Shown: in pieces, positions 9,227 to 17,598 of the stretch | How the letters are laid out: each line of letters opens with the position of its first letter | Position numbering within the stretch: position 1 is the first letter of the stretch | Source: Psychrobacillus sp. OK032 | GTDB lineage: Bacteria; Bacillota; Bacilli; Bacillales_A; Planococcaceae | Direction: 5' to 3' | Length of the DNA: 64,000 nt | Assembly (NCBI RefSeq): GCF_900111345.1 | Contig: NZ_FOGY01000010.1 | Span: forward strand, 149,737-213,736 | The notes under the pieces: model-generated | Told to the model about the DNA's origin: nothing | The model's database searches: none | Seen by the model: the letters and a program-made list of their open reading frames with translations, nothing else | Program-made: the position numbers and the translations under genes

Positions 9227-10121
9227 TTATAAATAGTATTCATAGCAAACAACCGCTTCTACTTGTTGGAAGCCTTCTTGAATGTATAATGCTTTTGCAT
9301 GCTCATTTTCTCCATTAACTGAAAGAATTGCTCTTTTATACGACTTGTCCTTTGCAAAACGAAGCGAGGCCCGCAGGTAGCATTCTTCCTAGTCCCTGCC
9401 CTTGATATTCCGGTAAAATAGCAAGAGGTCCAATACTCATAATCGGTTCTCCTTCGTATTCATCCGCTTCACCTCTTACGATACCAACAGGTTTTTCCCC
9501 ATGAAACAGGATCATCATACCGCCTTCTATGTAACTCTTCTCCTCTATCATCTTCGTAACCATTTCTGATGAAATTGGTGTTTCACTTCCTTTAAGATTA
9601 GCAAATCCTGCATTTCTAACCTCACACCAGATTCCTTCGTCTTTACCCGGTCTAAAGGGTCTAATGACATAATTCTTAGGAAAGCTAATATCAGCGATTT
9701 CCAAGTCCTCTCTTACAAGCACAAAGGAATATCTCTCCACTGTAAAATGCAGGCTCTTAATAGAAGTTATTAAATCTTTATTCGTCAAGGGAATAAAAAT
9801 AAAGACTCTATCAATCCCTTCAGTATGCTTAAGAATTGCTTTTAGCAGGATTTCATAGCAATTACTATTCTGTAGCTTTGCATGAAAAATTCTAAAACGT
9901 GCTCTTCTTCCTTTTCTTAAGTAATCATCCATTACGAGTGATGCTACTGCAATGGTGTCCCCACCTTCATCGGTAATTATATAAGTAGGATTATCAGCAC
10001 TCAGCTCAAAATTTATTAAATCTTCATCGTATAAGAACGAATCATCTATCTCATATCTATATTTCTTACAGTAAGCGACAAAATCCGCCAAATTTTCAAG
10101 TGTTAATAATTCAAGTTTCAT
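9227..10121 (-). pseudogene. GNAT acetyltransferase, frameshifted near its C-terminus
   Basis: The frame from ATG at 10121 codes for an N-terminal GNAT-like domain, then a second GNAT domain with acetyl-CoA motif A (ILPEYQGQGLGRML). It then runs out of frame and stops at 9336 as PAGLASFCKGQVV. Dropping one C near 9378 restores the expected sequence LLRASLRFAKDKSYKRA, then ENEHAKALYIQEGFQQVE and a stop at 9227. The full product would be about 298 residues. The break removes the last two structural elements of the fold. It may be a true mutation or a sequencing error. It sits 12 bases from the LysR gene on the same strand. The substrate is unknown. Confidence 0.8.
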
Positions 10122-10133
10122 ATGATTTTCCCC

Positions 10134-11009
10134 TTAATTATTGGTTAAAGTTAGTAGAAATTTCCTTAATGCAAAGGAATGATATGCATCTTTTTTTGTA
10201 ACAATGCCTAATTTCCATAGAAGAGATGGTTTTTCTAACGGGATTGTTTTAATCGTTGGGTTGCCTTGTTTTTCAGAAATTGTTTTTGGCAATAAAGTAA
10301 TACCCAGTTTGGAAGCAACCAATTCTAATATTAAATCCCATTGTGAGCTCTTGTATGAAATAGATGGAGTAAAACCTTCTTCTTTACATGCATTTATTAT
10401 AAAGTCATGCAAAGTAAAGTCTTTCGTAAAAATAATAAATTGTTCGTCTTTTAAATCTGTTAAAGCAACAGATTTATGTTTAGCTAGTTGATGATCTTCA
10501 TGAATATATAGTACAAATTCATCATTAATATAGGGATGGACATTAAATATCGATTCATCTGCCGGCAGAACTATTAACCCTACATCAATCTGACTTTCCT
10601 CCACAAGCTGTTCAATCAATTTAGCACCTCGTTCGACTAGTACTAGCTTCACATTTGGATATTGACTGTGGAAAGTACGAGCAATATGCGGGAAAAATAA
10701 AGTGCCGATAAGAGGTGGAATTCCTACTTTAATCTCTCCGATTCCGACTTCGGTTAACTCTCTTAGTGAACTAGGTAACTCATCTAACATATTAAGTGCT
10801 TGTTGTCCTTGTCTATATACAATTCTTCCAGCGTCAGTCAAGTTAAGATGTCGAGTTGAACGATCGAAAAGTTTAACGTGTAATTCTTCTTCTAGTCTTT
10901 TTACTGCCTTGCTTAACGAAGGCTGTGACAGATATGAGTGCTCTGCAGCCTCTGTAAAACTACCATGATCAGCCACTTTAATAAAAGACTTCAGGTCACG
11001 CAGCTCCAT
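10134..11009 (-). CDS. LysR-family transcriptional regulator
   Basis: A 291-residue LTTR with the N-terminal winged helix-turn-helix (residues 1-60; FTEAAEHSYLSQPSLSKAVKRLE) and a substrate-binding co-inducer domain. It is similar in layout to CynR/YybE-type regulators. It is divergent from the AtoE-type fatty-acid transporter, with 290 bases between the genes, and a palindrome TTATTC-N7-GAATAA lies just before its start. This is the classical arrangement for a LysR activator of the divergent gene that also represses itself. The ligand, possibly a short-chain fatty acid, is inferred from the neighbour only. Confidence 0.85.
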   Translation of the reverse strand: MELRDLKSFIKVADHGSFTEAAEHSYLSQPSLSKAVKRLEEELHVKLFDRSTRHLNLTDAGRIVYRQGQQALNMLDELPSSLRELTEVGIGEIKVGIPPLIGTLFFPHIARTFHSQYPNVKLVLVERGAKLIEQLVEESQIDVGLIVLPADESIFNVHPYINDEFVLYIHEDHQLAKHKSVALTDLKDEQFIIFTKDFTLHDFIINACKEEGFTPSISYKSSQWDLILELVASKLGITLLPKTISEKQGNPTIKTIPLEKPSLLWKLGIVTKKDAYHSFALRKFLLTLTNN

Positions 11010-11027
11010 TTCTATATAACCTCACAT

Positions 11028-11046
11028 TTATTCGATTTTTGAATAA
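11028..11046. promoter_or_regulatory. candidate LysR operator
   Basis: Perfect inverted repeat TTATTC-GATTTTT-GAATAA, 19 bp, containing the T-N11-A core usual for LysR sites. It lies 19-37 bases upstream of the regulator start codon in the divergent intergenic region. Confidence 0.5.
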
Positions 11047-11141
11047 ATTCTATTCTAATTATGAATTTTACATATATTCAGACAGGTTGTAAACTCACTC
11101 TTGTGAGAAAGAATTAGGAGGTATCTATATTAATAGAATAG

Positions 11142-11266
11142 TAAATTTAACGCCATAATCAATTTCAGAAATTTGGGACTACCAAACGTTCTTGTTGGAG
11201 GATGTTGCAGAATTACCTCAAGAATTTCCATCAAGGGATTCGTAGTAATTCTAGGGAGCAAAACAC
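11142..11266 (+). pseudogene. remnant of a homocysteine S-methyltransferase (MmuM-like) tail
   Basis: An open stretch reads NAIINFRNLGLPNVLVGGCCRIT. The VGGCCR motif with its zinc-binding Cys pair is the C-terminal hallmark of betaine/homocysteine S-methyltransferases such as MmuM. Shifting frame after CCR gives PQEFP, matching the usual CCRTTPxxI continuation, so indels are present. No upstream part of the gene remains, and it sits between the LysR and atoE genes. The match is short, so confidence is moderate. Confidence 0.4.
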
Positions 11267-11299
11267 TGTAATTAAAGAAAATATCTGGGGGATACAAAC

Positions 11300-12625
11300 A
11301 TGAAAGTAATGATTTCATTTTCAAACAAGTTGATGCAACGATACATGCCTGACCCATATGTACTTGTAGTTATACTTACTTTCCTCGTTGGAGGACTTGC
11401 TCTATTACTAACACCTAGCACACCTGTTCAATTATTAAGTTTTTGGGGAGATGGTTTTTGGAGCCTGTTAACATTCTCTATGCAAATGGTTTTTATAGTA
11501 GTAACAGGACATGTTATGGCCAGTAGTCCATTTTTTAAGAAGCTATTAGGAAACTTAGCAAGTGTACCAAAATCACCAGGACAAGCAATTATTCTTGTTA
11601 CCGTTGTAGCGCTAGTCGCGTGTTGGATTAACTGGGGATTTGGTCTAATTATAGGGGCATTACTAGCAAGAGAAATTGCTAAAAAGGTAGATGGTGTTGA
11701 CTATCGATTGTTAGTTGCTAGTGCCTATAGTGGATTTATCATATGGAGTGGTGGCCTTTCATCATCCATCGCATTAACCATCGCTACACCTGATCACTTT
11801 ACAGAACACCTTATAGGCGTTGTACCAACTAGTCAAACTCTTTTTTCATCATTTAATTTAATTATTGTTATTGGATTAATCATTATAGTTCCTATTATCA
11901 ATCGATTTATGACTCCAACAAAAGAACAAGCTTTTATTATCGATCGAAGTCTATTAGAAGATGCAGATGCTATGCCTGCAGCAACTGTAGAAAATGTTGA
12001 CATGACACCAGCTGATCGTTTAGAAAATAGTAAAATACTTTCTTTGCTAATTGGTTTATTAGGTCTTGCCTTTTTAGGGTATTATATCGCTACTAACGGA
12101 CTTTCTATTAATCTTAATATCATTAATTTCCTATTCCTAATCATTGGGATACTATTACACAAAACACCAAAACTATTTTTAGAAGCTGTTACGAACTCTG
12201 TAAAAAGTGCAACCGGCATTATTATCCAATTCCCATTTTACGCTGGCTTAATGGGTATAGTAACTGCTTCAGGGCTTGCAAGTGTATTATCTGATGCATT
12301 TATATCCATTTCTAATGAGAATACATTCCACATGCTTACATTATGGAGTGCAGGGCTTGTAAACTTCTTCGTTCCTTCCGGTGGTGGTCAGTGGGCCGTT
12401 CAAGCTCCTGTTATGTTAGAAGCTGCGCGAGATTTAGGAGTTTCTTTACCAAAAACAGCAATGGCTGTTGCATGGGGAGATGCATGGACCAATATGATTC
12501 AACCGTTTTATGCATTGCCAGCCTTAGCAATTGCAGGGTTAAAAGCAAAGGATATCATGGGCTATGGATTAATAATCATGTTAATAACAGGAATCTTTAT
12601 CTCGGCAGTATTTTATTTTTTATAA
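11300..12625 (+). CDS. atoE: short-chain fatty acid transporter, AtoE family
   Basis: A 441-residue, strongly hydrophobic permease of the AtoE (short-chain fatty acid:H+ symporter) family, predicted to import acetoacetate or butyrate-like acids. The start region RYMPDPYVLVVILT, the motifs NWGFGLIIGALLAREIA and YSGFIIWSGGLSSSIAL, and the C-terminal NFFVPSGGGQWAVQAP and GDAWTNMIQPFYALP are typical. It has CTGGGGG before ATG at 11300. It is divergent from a LysR regulator and followed by a strong terminator, so it is a single-gene unit. No ato CoA-transferase genes are adjacent. Confidence 0.88.
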   Translation: MKVMISFSNKLMQRYMPDPYVLVVILTFLVGGLALLLTPSTPVQLLSFWGDGFWSLLTFSMQMVFIVVTGHVMASSPFFKKLLGNLASVPKSPGQAIILVTVVALVACWINWGFGLIIGALLAREIAKKVDGVDYRLLVASAYSGFIIWSGGLSSSIALTIATPDHFTEHLIGVVPTSQTLFSSFNLIIVIGLIIIVPIINRFMTPTKEQAFIIDRSLLEDADAMPAATVENVDMTPADRLENSKILSLLIGLLGLAFLGYYIATNGLSINLNIINFLFLIIGILLHKTPKLFLEAVTNSVKSATGIIIQFPFYAGLMGIVTASGLASVLSDAFISISNENTFHMLTLWSAGLVNFFVPSGGGQWAVQAPVMLEAARDLGVSLPKTAMAVAWGDAWTNMIQPFYALPALAIAGLKAKDIMGYGLIIMLITGIFISAVFYFL

Positions 12626-12643
12626 AATATAATAAATTGATTT

Positions 12644-12676
12644 GGACCTCATCTACACTATTTGAGGTCCTTTTTA
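12644..12676 (+). terminator. terminator of atoE
   Basis: Perfect 8-bp stem GGACCTCA / TGAGGTCC followed by TTTTTATTT. Confidence 0.85.
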
Positions 12677-12722
12677 TTTATCTTTTTCTCTGTACTACTA
12701 TATATTTAAATTAGGTGATGAA

Positions 12723-13493
12723 ATGAAAACAAAAATATACTTAAACAATGAGAAGTTTGTTGCAGGAATGAGCTTGAAAAATAGTAAAGAACTCGAGAAC
12801 AACAACATGGCGCTACATGTATGCGAAAATCTAAATAATGTATTAGAAAACCGTAAGAAATTAGCCACATCCTTGCATTGCGAGCTAGAAACCTTCGTTT
12901 GTGCCAATCAAACACATAGCGCTAATTTTCACCGAGTAACGCTAGATGACAAAGGACGAGGCGCTGATCGAATGGATACCGCTATTGCCGATACAGACGC
13001 CTTGTATACGTATGAGCCAAATATATTATTATGCAGCTTCACTGCTGACTGTGTCCCTGTGATTTTTTACAATGAATCAACGGGTCTCGTTGGTGTAATC
13101 CATTCTGGCTGGCAAGGTACCGTCAAAGAGATTACCTTGAAACTTTTTGAACATTTAACACAAATAGAACAGTGTAATCCAAGTGATATACACGTGCAAC
13201 TTGGTGCAGCCCTTAGCCAAGAAAAATTTGAAGTAGATGAAGATGTATATGTTAAATTTAAAGGCCTTGGCTATGCCGATGATTATATTTATTACAAGAA
13301 CGAAACGAACAAATACCACATTGACAACCAGTTAACCGTGAAAAAGCAATGTGAGTTAGCAGGAATCCCATCTGAGCAAATAATAATCGATCGAACTTGT
13401 ACGTTTTTGAGCCCGAATGGATTCTCTTACCGACAAGACAAACAAAGTGGACGGCATATGAGTTTTATTATGAAAAAAGGCGTTACAGAATAA
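12723..13493 (+). CDS. pgeF: PgeF/YlmD-like purine nucleosidase-laccase fold protein
   Basis: A 256-residue protein of the DUF152 family (formerly multicopper polyphenol oxidase, YfiH/YlmD). It has the three characteristic metal-ligand segments: QTHSAN, FTADCVPVIF and VIHSGWQGT. Homologues act as peptidoglycan editing factors (PgeF) or as purine-nucleoside phosphorylase/adenosine deaminase. ATG at 12723 is preceded by TAGGTGATGAA. In many bacilli ylmD lies downstream of the ftsAZ/sigma-G region; here it stands alone beside a VanW lipoprotein, so it may be an extra copy. The exact activity is unsure; the fold call is firm. Confidence 0.85.
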   Translation: MKTKIYLNNEKFVAGMSLKNSKELENNNMALHVCENLNNVLENRKKLATSLHCELETFVCANQTHSANFHRVTLDDKGRGADRMDTAIADTDALYTYEPNILLCSFTADCVPVIFYNESTGLVGVIHSGWQGTVKEITLKLFEHLTQIEQCNPSDIHVQLGAALSQEKFEVDEDVYVKFKGLGYADDYIYYKNETNKYHIDNQLTVKKQCELAGIPSEQIIIDRTCTFLSPNGFSYRQDKQSGRHMSFIMKKGVTE

Positions 13494-13497
13494 CATT

Positions 13498-13535
13498 AAA
13501 AAGCACATCAATTTTAGACATTGATGTGCTTTCCT
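13498..13535. terminator. terminator between convergent genes
   Basis: Stem AAAGCACATCAA / TTGATGTGCTTT with flanking A and T runs. It lies between pgeF (+) and the VanW lipoprotein gene (-) and can work in both directions. Confidence 0.75.
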
Positions 13536-13550
13536 ATTTTCTTTACAGAC

Positions 13551-14540
13551 TCACTCTGCAGTGAGAGTATCTTCATATTTCTCGGAGGTCCTTACTTCTA
13601 TTGTAAGAAAACCATTCCCATAGATTGCTTTTACTAGAAAAGGTGCCCCACTTGTATTTTGAAATCGGAAATCTAATGAACCATAAGAAACAGTTGCATC
13701 TCTTCCTTTTGGTACGTAGCCCACGTCTAATGAATGATGATGTCTTTCCACATATTTTACTGGTAGTTGATCTACTACATTAAAAAGTGTGGAGGAAGTT
13801 TGGCAAACACCTCCACCGATACCCATGACAAGTTTCTTATTTATAATCTCCGGCGCAGGTTGGTAGCCATTTTCTGCATCTCTCGGTCCCGTCATCATAT
13901 TAAACGAGAAAATATCCCCACTTCCAACGACAACATTATCAATAGCCTTTGCTGAAAGTTCAATATTCTTGTTTCTGTCTACATCCGTGGTATTAAAATG
14001 AGTTGTATAAGAGGCAATTAATACGTTCTCTAAATGAGGAATATCTTCCACGTAATAATTACTTTCTGTTACATACAAGGGAATTTTAACGTTGTTACCA
14101 TTAATTGATGCCTCCAAAATGCTATCTACCAATTCACTCTCTTTTAAAATAATTCTCGGGCTTCCTTTAATAATCTGACCGTCTTCGCCCATTTTATCAA
14201 GAACCATTCTCTTGTCATAACCAACTTCTGCTTCTGTACCTCTTGCCAATTCATTAGCTAATTGTTCAATTTCCTTTTTATATGTTTCAAAATCTGTTTC
14301 ATACCCTAAATCTTGTGGGGATAAGGTTTTAATTATATCTAATGTATTTGGATCGACGATATTTACAACTAAAGGCTTTGTTTCCTTTTCAGTTTCTTCG
14401 TTATAGGTTACGGGAGTTTTTAGCTCCTCCAACGGTTGTATCTGTTCATCTTCATTTGTTTCTAATTCTTTACTTTTTTCTAGACACCCTGACAGTCCTA
14501 TGGAACATAAAACAAATACTGCAACAATCCATCTTTTCAC
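13551..14540 (-). CDS. VanW-family lipoprotein (YoaR-like)
   Basis: A 329-residue predicted lipoprotein. The signal peptide MKRWIVAVFVLCSIGLSGC ends in the lipobox LSGC, with the modified Cys at residue 19. A putative peptidoglycan-binding region (about residues 60-185) precedes a C-terminal VanW domain with the GVCQTSSTLFNVV and YVERHHHSLDVGYVPKGRDATVSYG segments. VanW proteins are linked to cell-wall processes, but the reaction is not settled. It is anchored on the outer face of the membrane. It has its own convergent terminator and no operon partner. Confidence 0.85.
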   Translation of the reverse strand: MKRWIVAVFVLCSIGLSGCLEKSKELETNEDEQIQPLEELKTPVTYNEETEKETKPLVVNIVDPNTLDIIKTLSPQDLGYETDFETYKKEIEQLANELARGTEAEVGYDKRMVLDKMGEDGQIIKGSPRIILKESELVDSILEASINGNNVKIPLYVTESNYYVEDIPHLENVLIASYTTHFNTTDVDRNKNIELSAKAIDNVVVGSGDIFSFNMMTGPRDAENGYQPAPEIINKKLVMGIGGGVCQTSSTLFNVVDQLPVKYVERHHHSLDVGYVPKGRDATVSYGSLDFRFQNTSGAPFLVKAIYGNGFLTIEVRTSEKYEDTLTAE

Positions 14541-14657
14541 ACTATCGTACTCCTAGCTATAAGGTATTTCCCATTAGACATCGTATTCGAGTAGTACTGA
14601 TAGTGTGTTTAGTTTGAATGATTTTAAGCATTGTATGCATAATATTTACCCTTGCAC

Positions 14658-15266
14658 TTATTTTTGTATAAACATTTGCGTCCAGTAATGACCGTCCTTC
14701 ACATACCCAACTCCAATATGCGTGAAGTTTTTACTAAGGATATTCGCTCTATGGCCTTCGCTGTTCATCCATGCTTTCACTACTTCAGCTGCAGTTTTTT
14801 GACCTTTTGCAATGTTTTCTGCGGCTGATTTATATGTAATGCCATAGTTTTTCATCATTGTAAATGGTGAACCATACGCTGGACTTGTATGATTGAAATA
14901 TTTCTTATCATGCATGTCTTGAGACTTGGCCTCTGCCACTCTTGCAAGCTCCCAATCACTTTTCAATGCTGGTAGTCCAGCATTTGCTCTTTCTATATTT
15001 ACAAGTTTGATTACTTCTTGCTCTATATTAGCTTGTTCTTTTGTAGGAACATTAATCTTTTGTCCAGGGTAGATAAGATTCGGATTTGCGAGTTGTGGGT
15101 TTGCTTCGATTAATTCTTGAACTCCCGTTTGTGTTTTGACCGCAATTTTCCAAAGGGAATCCCCTTTAGCTACTGAATATGAACTAGCTGCCATAGCGCT
15201 CATTGGTAATAATAAAGATATAGAAACAAGTGATGCAATAGCAACTTTCCCTACTTTTTTAAACAT
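14658..15266 (-). CDS. secreted LysM-CAP (SCP/PR1) domain protein, YkwD-like
   Basis: A 202-residue exported protein. ATG at 15266 (MFKKVGKVAIASLV) starts a signal peptide cleaved near AMA-ASS and has GAAGGATT upstream; upstream codons in frame are not needed. One LysM domain (YSVAKGDSLWKIAV to INVP) is followed by a CAP domain with HTSPAYGSPFTMM, AAENIAKGQ and WMNSEGHRANIL, the conserved His/Glu set of YkwD-like proteins. A perfect WalR box lies 82-98 bases upstream of the start. It is therefore probably a cell-wall protein controlled by WalRK, which is encoded 11 kb away in this window. Confidence 0.87.
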   Translation of the reverse strand: MFKKVGKVAIASLVSISLLLPMSAMAASSYSVAKGDSLWKIAVKTQTGVQELIEANPQLANPNLIYPGQKINVPTKEQANIEQEVIKLVNIERANAGLPALKSDWELARVAEAKSQDMHDKKYFNHTSPAYGSPFTMMKNYGITYKSAAENIAKGQKTAAEVVKAWMNSEGHRANILSKNFTHIGVGYVKDGHYWTQMFIQK

Positions 15267-15347
15267 CCAATCAATCCTTCCAGTTCTGTATATATTCATG
15301 GTAAGTAGTTTCGTATAGTAATTCACCACTTAATATATGGAAGGATT

Positions 15348-15364
15348 TTTACAATTTCATTACA
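15348..15364 (-). promoter_or_regulatory. WalR box upstream of the LysM-CAP gene
   Basis: On the minus strand TGTAAT-GAAAT-TGTAAA matches the published WalR consensus TGTWAH-N5-TGTWAH at all defined positions. It lies on the coding strand of, and 82 bases before, a wall-hydrolase-type gene, as in known WalR targets. Confidence 0.65.
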
Positions 15365-15498
15365 TGTGTAATAAACATTTTTAAATTAGTAGGGATAAAA
15401 GGCTTCCTTCTAATTACTTTAGTAATATGCTTGAAACAAAACTATAACAGGGGAAAATTACCACAATAAATTTCATCATTTGACATTATTTTCTTTTT

Positions 15499-16284
15499 TT
15501 ATCCCCATACTTCTTTTAATATATCTCTAAACAAATTATCCAATTTTTTCGTCGGGTCTTCAATTTCTATTGAGAGAGTTTGTATGTACTCTTCAAGACG
15601 GATCATTTCACTTTCTAAGAAATCATTTATTACTTGAATTCGTGGTTCAATATCTAATTCATCTCCTATAATCTTTCGTTCTAGAAGATGTTCAATCTCT
15701 TTTTTTAAGTAACCTTCCAAAATCATCGCTTGTAATAATTCCTGAAAGTCAATTGGTGGTACGGTTTTATGTTCCTCAATCCACTTGCATGCCAGTACAG
15801 GTCGCAGTACATAGAAATATTTCTTTATTTTCACTTCCGAGCCTTGCAAATATTCTCGATAATTATTTTTCGCCATGTTTAAGTAGTGGTACAAGCTTGC
15901 ATTTGGGTAAAAAACTTCAGATTCTAATGATCGTAATTTATCTATAAATGAATACTTTTGAAAATAAATAATATTACTTCGCATCCATTCCAAAAGGGGG
16001 GGATTACTCTTTCTAAATAAACGCAAAGCCTTTGTAATTTCCCAACCACTTATATCTAGTAGATCATTGATTGGCACCTCAATTACATCTCTCTTAGCAC
16101 CAATTCCTTGTGGATCAATAGAAAGATACCACTGCGGCTGATGAATATAAATAAATCGAACATCGTAATCACTGTCTTTTGAAGGAAAGCCCCAAGCACG
16201 GCTCCCGGATTCGACAGCATATAGAACCTTTACTTGATACTTTTCCTCGATTTCCATCAATTTTTTTAGAATTATTTCATTCAT
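15499..16284 (-). CDS. nucleotidyltransferase, YcgL/RlaP type
   Basis: A 261-residue DNA-polymerase-beta-fold nucleotidyltransferase (YcgL/RlaP family). The active-site signature is GSRAWGFPSKDSDYDVRFIY, with GS and the metal-binding DxD pair, at residues 27-46, followed by a long helical C-terminal region. Relatives are proposed to act in RNA repair, and B. subtilis YcgL is uncharacterised. The gene is isolated, with no RNA ligase next to it. ATG at 16284. The substrate is unknown. Confidence 0.8.
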   Translation of the reverse strand: MNEIILKKLMEIEEKYQVKVLYAVESGSRAWGFPSKDSDYDVRFIYIHQPQWYLSIDPQGIGAKRDVIEVPINDLLDISGWEITKALRLFRKSNPPLLEWMRSNIIYFQKYSFIDKLRSLESEVFYPNASLYHYLNMAKNNYREYLQGSEVKIKKYFYVLRPVLACKWIEEHKTVPPIDFQELLQAMILEGYLKKEIEHLLERKIIGDELDIEPRIQVINDFLESEMIRLEEYIQTLSIEIEDPTKKLDNLFRDILKEVWG

Positions 16285-16347
16285 TTTAAACTACACTCCC
16301 GAAACTTCAATTTACATTTAATTATAGTCTTTGTTACTTATATTTTA

Positions 16348-16656
16348 GCAAAAAATACACAAATTCTCGGATTTAATCCGGGTATTGAAGCAACACCATC
16401 TTTTGAACATGGAAAGAGATTTAGTGTGGTTGCTAAAGAAATTACAAAACTTCCTGATTTAAGCGCTGAATAAGTTATAGAAATCCACCCATTAATGGAT
16501 CCGTTAAAAACAAGCGTGGAACAGGTTAAAAATATTGTCAATGAAACAAACCGTATTTCTAACCAGCAATTCGACTTTATAAATGAAATTTCGAATGCAA
16601 TGCATAATTTATCGTTGGTAGCAGAAGAAATAGAGGGACTAGCTAAAAAACTTTAA
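16348..16656 (+). pseudogene. degenerate methyl-accepting chemotaxis protein (signalling tip and C-terminus)
   Basis: The frame reads NTQILGFNPGIEA then FEHGKRFSVVAKEITKLPDLSAE, a worn copy of the MCP hairpin sequence [29 protein letters not shown]. A TAA at 16471 interrupts it, and the same frame continues through a coiled-coil tail with VEQVKNIVNETNRIS and NLSLVAEEIEGLAKKL to TAA at 16654. The N-terminus and sensor region are missing. Conserved tip residues are altered (NPGIEATPS). It resembles short cytoplasmic YfmS-like receptors. It is non-functional by all signs. Confidence 0.75.
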
Positions 16657-16757
16657 ATATAATATATCTCACATCCAAGACACTTTAATTGAAGGTATTT
16701 TAAAATAGGATTACAATTAAATTGTTACATTATTTAAAATTATCGGAGGGATACATG

Positions 16758-17501
16758 ATGACAAACTTACAAGATAAAGTAGCAGTTGTAACAGGTGGGG
16801 CTTCAGGTATTGGTTTAGCAACTGTAAAAGCATTTTTAGACAAAGGCGCAAAAGTTGTCATTGCAGATTACAACGAGGAAGCCGGTAAAGCAGTAGAACA
16901 ACAATTGAAAGAAAAGCACGAAAACGTACTATTCGTGCAAACAAATGTTGCAGATGAACAATCAGTTGAAAATGCTGTAAAAACAGCGGTTGATACATTT
17001 GGTCAATTAGATGTTATTTTCAACAATGCCGGTATCGGTATTCAAAAACCTACGCATGAATTAACAGACGAAGAATACAAGCGTGTTATCGCTGTTAACC
17101 AAGATGGCGTATTCTACGGTATTAAATATGCCCTTCGTGAAATGTTGAAAACGGGTGGTGGTGCAATCATCAATACATCTTCTATTTTAGGTACAGTTGG
17201 TGAACCGACGTCTATCCCGTACGCAGCAAGTAAAGGTGCCGTAAACTTAATTACTAAATCTGTTGCATTAGAGTATGCAGATCGCAACATCCGTGTAAAT
17301 GCAGTTGCTCCTGGCTTCATTGAATCAGGTTTAGTAAACAAAGAAGCACTAGGTGATTTCTATGATGGTTTAGTCGCAAAACACCCAATCGGTCGTCTTG
17401 GTAACCCAGAAGAAATCGCTCACGCAGTTGTCTTCTTAGCAGAAAACGACTTCGTTACAGGTACAACAATTCACGTTGATGGTGGTTACACTGCGAAATA
17501 A
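16758..17501 (+). CDS. SDR-family oxidoreductase (glucose 1-dehydrogenase/FabG-like)
   Basis: A 247-residue classical short-chain dehydrogenase. The NAD(P) glycine motif TGGASGIG is at residues 11-18, followed by NNAG, the catalytic SS and YAASKGA (Tyr/Lys), and the C-terminal IHVDGGYTAK. An Asp after beta-2 (VIADYNEEAGKA) suggests a preference for NAD. ATG at 16758 has GGAGGG seven bases upstream. An ATG one codon earlier is possible. It stands alone with a good terminator. The substrate cannot be told from sequence. Confidence 0.85.
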   Translation: MTNLQDKVAVVTGGASGIGLATVKAFLDKGAKVVIADYNEEAGKAVEQQLKEKHENVLFVQTNVADEQSVENAVKTAVDTFGQLDVIFNNAGIGIQKPTHELTDEEYKRVIAVNQDGVFYGIKYALREMLKTGGGAIINTSSILGTVGEPTSIPYAASKGAVNLITKSVALEYADRNIRVNAVAPGFIESGLVNKEALGDFYDGLVAKHPIGRLGNPEEIAHAVVFLAENDFVTGTTIHVDGGYTAK

Positions 17502-17510
17502 TTTTATTAT

Positions 17511-17556
17511 AAAAGCCGATCATCTGTTCATCAGAAGGTCGGCTTTTTATTTTTCT
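17511..17556 (+). terminator. terminator of the SDR gene
   Basis: Stem AAAAGCCGA / TCGGCTTTT with a weak inner stem, followed by a T-rich run. Confidence 0.75.
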
Positions 17557-17598
17557 AATGATTTTATTAAGCTTACTATGGACTGTTCGGTCAGCTAA

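Noticed and set aside
12343..12714. Plus-strand open frame of 123 codons
   Set aside because: It lies inside atoE in another frame and crosses its terminator.
16338..16541. Minus-strand open frame of 67 codons
   Set aside because: It is antisense to the chemotaxis-receptor remnant, has no ribosome site and no recognisable sequence.
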